NCBI GenBank assembly: GCA_900546115.1
Contig: URBQ01000007.1
Location: forward strand, 1 to 64,000
Direction: 5' to 3'
From: an uncultured Collinsella sp.
GTDB lineage: Bacteria; Actinomycetota; Coriobacteriia; Coriobacteriales; Coriobacteriaceae
DNA length: 64,000 nt
Position 1 is the stretch's first letter. Every line of letters begins with the position of its first letter. The position numbers and the translations under genes are program-made. The notes beneath the pieces are model-generated. The model saw only the letters and a program-made list of their open reading frames with translations. It was not told the DNA's origin and did no database searches. Shown piece by piece: positions 57,937 through 64,000 of the stretch.

Positions 57937-60900
57937 CTAAAGGTTGTAGGTGACCACTTGGGGCTCGCAGGGGTTGGCGGGATCGGCCTGCTCCACGCGG
58001 ACGAACTTGACCGTCACGGCCTCAAAGCCTGCCTTGTGCAACATATCGGCGTAGACGCGCGCCTGCAGGGCGTGCTTCTCCTGCAGCTGATCCGGCGTCT
58101 CGTCCGGTGTGCCGCCCGTCTTGTAGTCGATGACCAGCGCGCATGACGAATCCGCCGGGTTCGTCGCCAAAGCGTCGATGGCGCCCTCGGCATATGCACC
58201 GTAGCGAGCGATGTCCTCGTCCTCGCAGCCCAGCGAAAAGAACGGCACCTCGGCGCGAACGCACGGCCACGCGAGCAGGTCGGTACGAACAGCCGACTTG
58301 AGCCAGCGGTCCAGGGCAACGTCGAAGCGTTCGCGCTGCTCCGGCGTCAGGCGCCACAGACGCGCCAGCGCTTCGGCGCGCGCGGTGGGCAGCTCATCGG
58401 CACCCATCTCGATGAGCCACTGGCAGGCAGCGTGGAAGGCCGAGCCCAGCGCCATGGGATTGCCGGCGGGCTCGACAGCAGCCACGTCCGCATCCGTCGT
58501 CTCCGAGCCATCCGACTCCGCATCATCGCCAGCCTCGTCCATGGGCACGCGCGCCTCGGCGGCACGGTCCTCGGCCTCGGCATGGAGCGCTGCCGCGATT
58601 GACGAGTAGCTATACGAGTCACGCGCCGGGAACGGGCAGGTGCCCATGCGCACGCCCACCGCCTGGGGATACACAAGCTCAAACGCATCGGGCTCGGGGT
58701 CGGCAGGACCGGGAACGGCGGCGTGGGCATCTGCACCGGCGCCCTCCGGCTCCGCATCGCCGCGGACAAGCCTGCCCTCGGCATCCAGTGAAGCGTTGGC
58801 CTCAAACGCCTGCTCGCCAAAGGTAAAGTCCGAAAGCGAAATGAGCTCGTAGTCACCCGGCTGGGAGTTGTCGAACACCAGGCGGTCGGCATCGAGCTGC
58901 GGCATGTCCAGAGCGTCGGTCGGCAGAATACGACGCAGCACGTCGTAGGTCAGATCGGTCTCGACGTCGAAGGTCGGCGTCGTCACCTTGCCACGGCTCA
59001 CGCCGGCATCCATCGCCAAGATCACCAGCTCTCGCGCACGCGTCATGGCAACATAGAGCAAGCGGGCCCGCTCCTCGAGCGAAAGCTGCAGGTCATCGTT
59101 GCGCAGGCGAGCAAATGCCTCGGCGGGAGAACCCGTCGCACAGACGTCCTCCATGAGCTCCGGCGGCAGCCACAGCGACGTGCCCTTGCCCTTAAACACA
59201 TGCTCAAACTGCTTTTTAACGTCGTCGCCCTTCACAAAGGTTCCGTCGGCGAGCTTAACGCCGTCGAAGCGTGCCGGCAGTGCCACGACCTGCGCTCCGC
59301 CCTCGACGCGACCCATCTGTGCCGCACCCGAGGACTTGCGCACGCCAAAGCACTCGGCGACCGCCACGACCGGATATTCCAGGCCCTTGGAGGCGTGCAC
59401 CGTCATGATGCGTACCGCGCCGTCACCCTCCTCGTTGAGCGCGCCCGGGGCTTCCTTGCCCGCCAGGAAGCGGTCAAAGGCCAGCGCAATGGAGCGCGGC
59501 GAGTTACCGAACTCGGCCTCGGCCTCAACCACAGCATCAAGCGCCTTGAGCACGTTGGCGGCGATGGCCTTGCCCTCGGGACCACGCTGTGACAGACGCA
59601 CAAACCAACCGGAAGCGTTGACCACGTCGCGCGCGATGGCGGCGAACGAATCGCGACCCACACGACGAAGCGCATACCGCAGCACCTCGCGGGCGCGCGT
59701 CACGAGCGGCAAGTCTTGCAAACCCGGCACGTCGAAATCGCTCATGATGCCCGCGTCGATATTCCGGCGCGAGGTCTCCCCCGTCTCGCTATCGAGCTTG
59801 GTCGCCAGCGCCAGGAACTCCTGGGCGCCGAGCGCAAACATCGGCGAGGCGAGCAGCGGCATAAGGCCCTGCGCCGTATCGGCCGGGTTGGCGAGCGCGC
59901 AGACTAGGGCGCGCACCGTCTGCACCTCGGCTGCCTGCGCAAAGACCGAGCCGCCTGCGATCACGCAGTCGAGCCCTTGGTCGCGGAATGCCTGCGCATA
60001 GACGTCGGCGTTGGTCATGCGGCCCAGCAGCAGCACCATGCCGCCCTGGGGCTGGCCGGCATCGGCAAGCGCGCGGAAGCGTTCGGCGATCGCACGGGCC
60101 TTGGCCTGCGTGCGCTCCTGCGTACTGCCGCCGGCAACAAAGAGGGCCTGGCGACGCGAGGCGTCCGCCACCAGCGTGTCCTTGCGGCCGTCGCTCGCCT
60201 CAAGATCCAAAAAGCCCTGCATCAGGCCGCCGTCATCGCCGTCGAAGACGCGTGCCACGTAACGCAGCACCTCGTCATGGCTGCGGAAGTTGCGCACAAG
60301 TTTAACGAGCTCGCCAGCAGGGGCGTCGGCCACGGCAGTCGCCTCGGACGCCGTCGTCGATCCCACCTTGCGCTCCTGGCGGCGGAAGACCTCGACCTCG
60401 GCACCACGGAAGCGATAGATCGACTGCTGCGCATCGCCCACGGTACACAGTGCACGCTCCCCCGCGCCGGTCAGGTAACGTATCAGGTCGACCTGCATCT
60501 GGTCGGTATCCTGGAACTCGTCAATCATGACCATCTTAAAGCGGCCCTCGTATGCCGCTCGGATGGCCGGGTAATCGCGCAGGGCCTCGTAGGCCATGCG
60601 CAGCAGGTCGTTGTTGTCGAGGGCAGACTGGCCGGCCTTAAGCGCGCGGTACTCAGCCTCTACAGAGCGGGCCAAGCCCACCAGTGCATCGAGCGCGGGG
60701 CCACCGCAGGCAAGCACGATATTGATAAATGCATCGGCGGCCTCGGCCTTGAGCAGCTCGACCTGCTCCTTGGGGAACGCCTTGCTCGCGCGCGGCATGG
60801 TGCACGACATCATGAGTCGTGCCGCATCGGCCATGGTCTTGCCGCTCGCCTCGAACGCGTCGATGGCATCGAGCGCCATCTGCGCTTTCTCGGTCGCGGC

Positions 60901-61560
60901 CTTGCTTGCGCCCAGCGCCGCACGATAGGCATCGGCGAGTGCCGAGGTATCGGCCTGGCCGCGCGCCACGCGTACGTCGTCCATGCCGCCCGGCAGCTGG
61001 CTCGAGAGCTCCAGCAGGTCGCGCACCAGACCCTTGATGGTCGTGCCGGCGCCAAAGGGACCGCCCTCGCCCGCCATGGGATACCAGGCGTAGAGGCTTT
61101 TAAGCGAAGCGGCGAGCTCGGGGGCGGCATCGGGCGCCGTCGCGCGGGCCAGCACATGCTCAACAGCCTGGTCCATAAGCTCATCGGTATCGGTGAGCAC
61201 CGTGAACTCGGGATCGATACCCAGCTCCAACGCGTATGCGCGCAGGATACGCGAGCACATGCCGTGAATGGTCGAGATCCACGCATCGTCGACGGTCAGG
61301 GCTTCCTCGTCCATGCCCTCGTCGATGAGCGCGCGGCGCACGCGGTCGCGAATCTCGGCCGCGGCATCTTTGGTAAAGGTAATGGCGAGCACCTGGTCCA
61401 GATGCTCGACGAACGGACCGGATTCGGGCGAGAGCGCGTAGACGATGCGGCGCGTGAGGGTAAAGGTCTTGCCCGAACCGGCGCCCGCCGAGACAAACAG
61501 CGGACGGTCGAGCGTTTTGACGATCTGCAGCTGTTGCGGCATCAAAGTCGAAAGATCCAT
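57937..61560 (-). CDS. addA: AddA-type ATP-dependent helicase-nuclease subunit A
   Basis: A 1207-residue UvrD-like SF1 helicase with a C-terminal nuclease. Walker A is LFVSAGAGSGKTFTLT, motif Ia AITFTKDAAAEIRDRV, Walker B MVMIDEFQDTDQMQ, motif III VGDAQQSIYRFRGAEV and motif V VRIMTVHASKGLEYPVV. Late motif VI MTRARELVI follows, and the PD-(D/E)XK nuclease is ALVIDYKTGG near residue 1150. AddAB processes double-strand breaks before RecA loading, in place of RecBCD. GGAGGG precedes the ATG. The addB-like gene ends 3 nt upstream, so they are one operon. Confidence 0.93.
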   Translation of the reverse strand: MDLSTLMPQQLQIVKTLDRPLFVSAGAGSGKTFTLTRRIVYALSPESGPFVEHLDQVLAITFTKDAAAEIRDRVRRALIDEGMDEEALTVDDAWISTIHGMCSRILRAYALELGIDPEFTVLTDTDELMDQAVEHVLARATAPDAAPELAASLKSLYAWYPMAGEGGPFGAGTTIKGLVRDLLELSSQLPGGMDDVRVARGQADTSALADAYRAALGASKAATEKAQMALDAIDAFEASGKTMADAARLMMSCTMPRASKAFPKEQVELLKAEAADAFINIVLACGGPALDALVGLARSVEAEYRALKAGQSALDNNDLLRMAYEALRDYPAIRAAYEGRFKMVMIDEFQDTDQMQVDLIRYLTGAGERALCTVGDAQQSIYRFRGAEVEVFRRQERKVGSTTASEATAVADAPAGELVKLVRNFRSHDEVLRYVARVFDGDDGGLMQGFLDLEASDGRKDTLVADASRRQALFVAGGSTQERTQAKARAIAERFRALADAGQPQGGMVLLLGRMTNADVYAQAFRDQGLDCVIAGGSVFAQAAEVQTVRALVCALANPADTAQGLMPLLASPMFALGAQEFLALATKLDSETGETSRRNIDAGIMSDFDVPGLQDLPLVTRAREVLRYALRRVGRDSFAAIARDVVNASGWFVRLSQRGPEGKAIAANVLKALDAVVEAEAEFGNSPRSIALAFDRFLAGKEAPGALNEEGDGAVRIMTVHASKGLEYPVVAVAECFGVRKSSGAAQMGRVEGGAQVVALPARFDGVKLADGTFVKGDDVKKQFEHVFKGKGTSLWLPPELMEDVCATGSPAEAFARLRNDDLQLSLEERARLLYVAMTRARELVILAMDAGVSRGKVTTPTFDVETDLTYDVLRRILPTDALDMPQLDADRLVFDNSQPGDYELISLSDFTFGEQAFEANASLDAEGRLVRGDAEPEGAGADAHAAVPGPADPEPDAFELVYPQAVGVRMGTCPFPARDSYSYSSIAAALHAEAEDRAAEARVPMDEAGDDAESDGSETTDADVAAVEPAGNPMALGSAFHAACQWLIEMGADELPTARAEALARLWRLTPEQRERFDVALDRWLKSAVRTDLLAWPCVRAEVPFFSLGCEDEDIARYGAYAEGAIDALATNPADSSCALVIDYKTGGTPDETPDQLQEKHALQARVYADMLHKAGFEAVTVKFVRVEQADPANPCEPQVVTYNL

Positions 61561-61563
61561 GGC

Positions 61564-64000
61564 CTACACGTCCCTCCTTACAAACGTTCCTTCGTGGTTA
61601 TACGAGCAGCGCGCATGCGCGGCCTGAGCCGACGTCGGGTCGACGGCGGCAACGTTGCCTGCCTCGAGCTCGCGCAGGCGCTCGGCGATGCCGGCCTCCA
61701 CGCGATCGAGCAGGGCGTCGAAGTCCATGCTGCCACCCTCGCCGGGGAAACCTTTCTTAAGGCCCGGGATGCGACCGTCGCCGCGCTCTTCCTCGAGTAG
61801 CTCGGCGCTCGCGGCACCGCGCAACGCCGGCTTGCCGCCCTTGGTCGAAAAGTAGAGCGCCGCGCGGGTGTCCAAATCCAGCGCCCGGCGCATGGCCTGG
61901 GCGTAGATAAGCGTTTGGGTATGTGGCGGCAACCAGCGCGGATCGTCGATGGGCGCCGTGCCCGATTCCTCGTCGCGCACCGTAGGGTCGGCGAGCTTAA
62001 ACTCCTCAACGCCCGTGCGATGCTTGTAGTCGATCACCACGGCACGATTCTCGGCATCCACGTCCACGCGATCGATGCGCCCGCCAAGCGGCCAACCGGC
62101 ATACTCAACCTTGAGCTCGTTGAAGGCGAACTCCAGGTAGCGCGGGGCAAAGGGGGCAAGTGCCTCGGACTCGTAGGCAAGCACGCCCTCCAACTGCGGC
62201 AAGATCTCGGCAACCTGGCGCTCCTCCACTGCAGAGAGCGGCACCAGCGGGCCCTCCGTGCCGCGTTTGCCGGCGTGCTCGGCCAGGGTCTCGTCAAAGA
62301 CCTCGCGCAGCAGTTCCTGAGCGCGCGGCAGATTCTCGGGCGTCACGCGCTTCATGCCCTCCTGGGGCAGGCGGGCATGGAGGTGCTCCAGCACATCGTG
62401 GACAAAGTTGCCCTTCTCCATATTTCCAAAGCCCGCATCAATGGACTGGGGCTTCACGCGATACGACACGAACCAGCACAGCGGGCACGTCGAGTACGCC
62501 TCAATCTGCGAGGCGGACGTCAGACGCGGCACGAGCGGAGCGTTCTCACCCTCGCCATCGCGGCGGCGCAGGAGCAGGTACGGCACAGCCGCCTCACTCA
62601 AATGCTGAGGGGACTCGCACGCGACGCGCTTGCACTCGATGCCCTCGCCGGCCGCTGGATCAAAATCGGCGACGATACCGCCCTCGCCCACGCATGTCAC
62701 CTTGGCGGCGCCAGCGGCCTCGGCATGCGCCCGCAGCTCGGTCCACACGGCAGCCGGATAGCACTCGCGTGCCTGGCGATCGTGGGTCACGCGGGCGAGC
62801 ACAACGGGGCCGCGCGCGGCCTGCATCGCGCGGCCAAAGCGCACGCGCAGCAGGACCGCGGGCTCAAGCGTCACGCCACTGCGCCCCAGCTCGGCCGTCA
62901 GCGTGGCCAGCGGGCCCTCCTCATGTGAGAGCGGATAACTGTCCAAGTCGACGTCGGCAAACAGCACGGCATCGTAGCTGTCGGGGCGCAGGGCTGCCGC
63001 ATCGGCAAGCAACGCAAAGCGCACCTGGGCGCGCGGTGCGCGGTCGACCTCGTAGGTCTCGTAATCGTATGCGGTGCTGCGCTTGTCCACCTTGGTACGA
63101 ACGCCGTCGAGCACGGGCACGGTCGCGGCCTGCGACACGTCGAGCGCGCGGGCATCGTTCATAAGGATTTCGATGGCATGGCGCAGCAGAGCCGTCTCTG
63201 CCTGGCGACGGGCCTGGCCGTCAAGGCCTCCAAGGGCGCAATCGGGCAACGCCTCGGCGACGGCGAGCATTGCCTTGAGCGCCGTCACGGGTTTGTCGCG
63301 CCACAGCGCCTGGAACACGTCCGAGGCCACGCACGGCACGTTCTTAAACCAGTTCTCACCACTGGCAGCCTTGCGCGTGCCCCTAACCTGGCCCTGCACG
63401 CTCTGCAGCAGGCTCTTGACGGCCGAGGTGGTCTTGCCGCGCGACAGGCGCATGTTCTTGTCGAAGGTGCGCGCGCTGGCGGCATCGGCACCCGAAAGCG
63501 GACTGTTAATCCAGTCGGTAAGCTCCGGCGCGGGCCACCACTCGGTCTTGGAGGCGGTGCCCTCGTCGGCGGCCTTCATGCGCTCAATCAGATTGACGAG
63601 CGCCGTGAACTGCCTGCCCGCGATGGATTGGGAAAATGCCGTGAACTCGGTTGTCTCGGCCGCAATATGACGCGCCGCCAAACGGGCAGCGAGCTCACCA
63701 AACAGCTGGGGCGCCCGGGCAGACACCACGAGCACGCGGGCGGGGTCCGCGGACGCCGCGACGCTGCCGTCGACCTCGGCGTCCTCACACGTTTTTACCA
63801 GCTCATCGATTGCATCCACATAGGCGTGGGCGCGGGCGTGAGGGCCGGCAACCTCTACAAAGGTAGGCTGAGCGGCGGACTTGGAGGCAGTCTGGGGCGC
63901 GGCGGCACCCTCGCCCAGCGGCGCGGCCTCAAACAGCACACCGCGGGCATCAAATGCCGCGGCAAGTTCCTCGCGCATTGCCGCCTGCTCGCGGGCAAGC
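61564..64000 (-). CDS. addB: AddB-type nuclease subunit B (partial, 5' end outside window)
   Basis: The minus-strand frame stays open to the window edge; codons before the internal ATG at 63978 read LAREQAA and continue the helix, so the true start lies beyond base 64000. Visible are RecB-like nuclease motifs AVVIDYKHRTGVEEFK, the preceding GWPLGGRIDRVDVD, and a Cys-rich YSTCPLCWFVSYRV that fits the iron-sulfur-linked region of AddB. It lacks helicase walker motifs in the part seen. Partner of addA; 3 nt separate them. Confidence 0.85.
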   Translation of the reverse strand, partial: LAREQAAMREELAAAFDARGVLFEAAPLGEGAAAPQTASKSAAQPTFVEVAGPHARAHAYVDAIDELVKTCEDAEVDGSVAASADPARVLVVSARAPQLFGELAARLAARHIAAETTEFTAFSQSIAGRQFTALVNLIERMKAADEGTASKTEWWPAPELTDWINSPLSGADAASARTFDKNMRLSRGKTTSAVKSLLQSVQGQVRGTRKAASGENWFKNVPCVASDVFQALWRDKPVTALKAMLAVAEALPDCALGGLDGQARRQAETALLRHAIEILMNDARALDVSQAATVPVLDGVRTKVDKRSTAYDYETYEVDRAPRAQVRFALLADAAALRPDSYDAVLFADVDLDSYPLSHEEGPLATLTAELGRSGVTLEPAVLLRVRFGRAMQAARGPVVLARVTHDRQARECYPAAVWTELRAHAEAAGAAKVTCVGEGGIVADFDPAAGEGIECKRVACESPQHLSEAAVPYLLLRRRDGEGENAPLVPRLTSASQIEAYSTCPLCWFVSYRVKPQSIDAGFGNMEKGNFVHDVLEHLHARLPQEGMKRVTPENLPRAQELLREVFDETLAEHAGKRGTEGPLVPLSAVEERQVAEILPQLEGVLAYESEALAPFAPRYLEFAFNELKVEYAGWPLGGRIDRVDVDAENRAVVIDYKHRTGVEEFKLADPTVRDEESGTAPIDDPRWLPPHTQTLIYAQAMRRALDLDTRAALYFSTKGGKPALRGAASAELLEEERGDGRIPGLKKGFPGEGGSMDFDALLDRVEAGIAERLRELEAGNVAAVDPTSAQAAHARCSYNHEGTFVRRDV

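Noticed and set aside
59977..61800. 607-codon plus frame opposite addA
   Set aside because: Shadow of addA with no motif.
1..64000. CRISPR array, tRNA, rRNA, prophage
   Set aside because: No regularly spaced repeats, cloverleaf sequences, rRNA motifs or phage structural genes were seen.

Overview
The window looks like chromosomal DNA from a high-GC, anaerobic, gut-type actinobacterium. Coriobacteriia, Collinsella-like, is my inference. The basis is the mix of GC-rich, densely packed genes with Firmicutes-like anaerobe genes: class III fructose-bisphosphatase, arginine deiminase fermentation, formate-THF ligase and a desulfoferrodoxin-type superoxide reductase. No rRNA, tRNA, CRISPR array, prophage or transposase gene was seen.

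Layout. 1-2.3 kb: queuosine genes tgt (cut by the window edge) and queA. A third queuosine gene, queH, lies at 8.4-9.0 kb. 2.4-8.3 kb: an AT-richer arginine-catabolism block. A YfcC-type carrier, arcA and arcB lie on the minus strand; diverging from them are a second, distant arcA and an XRE-S24 repressor whose S24 catalytic residues are replaced. No carbamate kinase gene is present here. 9-19 kb: a DUF3267 membrane metalloprotease, an odd methionyl-tRNA-synthetase-like protein, an RNA m5C methyltransferase, a TIM-barrel-like protein, DegV, fbp and two GtrA genes. 19-24 kb: two adjacent surface proteins carrying five DUF4430 (transcobalamin-like) domains downstream of a cobalamin riboswitch. 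This is the strongest candidate for a little-described system, namely capture of vitamin B12 at the cell surface.

24-29.6 kb: an AarF/UbiB kinase pair, C69 dipeptidase, and fchA-folD. FolD lacks the catalytic lysine for cyclohydrolase activity, and FchA next to it probably supplies that step; fhs at 42-43.5 kb completes the one-carbon branch. 29.9-39.3 kb is more accessory: twin lipoproteins under a duplicated 19-bp sequence, a Tat-exported PI-PLC with a sortase-like LANTG tail, a DUF1016 nuclease, an ADP-ribosylglycohydrolase, a 30-codon ORF that might be a type I toxin, and a frameshifted SHOCT-domain gene.

39.5-64 kb returns to core functions: a CDF metal exporter, fhs, ruvCAB behind a LexA-type box, a NadE-like protein lacking all expected active-site motifs, a superoxide reductase, a SNF2 helicase broken by one frameshift, dnaE, a lower-GC MFS cassette, and addA-addB (addB runs off the right edge). 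A family of short repeats (core CGTCCCAAAAAGACT and the related GTAGTCAATTTGGGA) recurs between genes, and a 98-nt rod-like inverted repeat at 46.0-46.1 kb has no assigned role.
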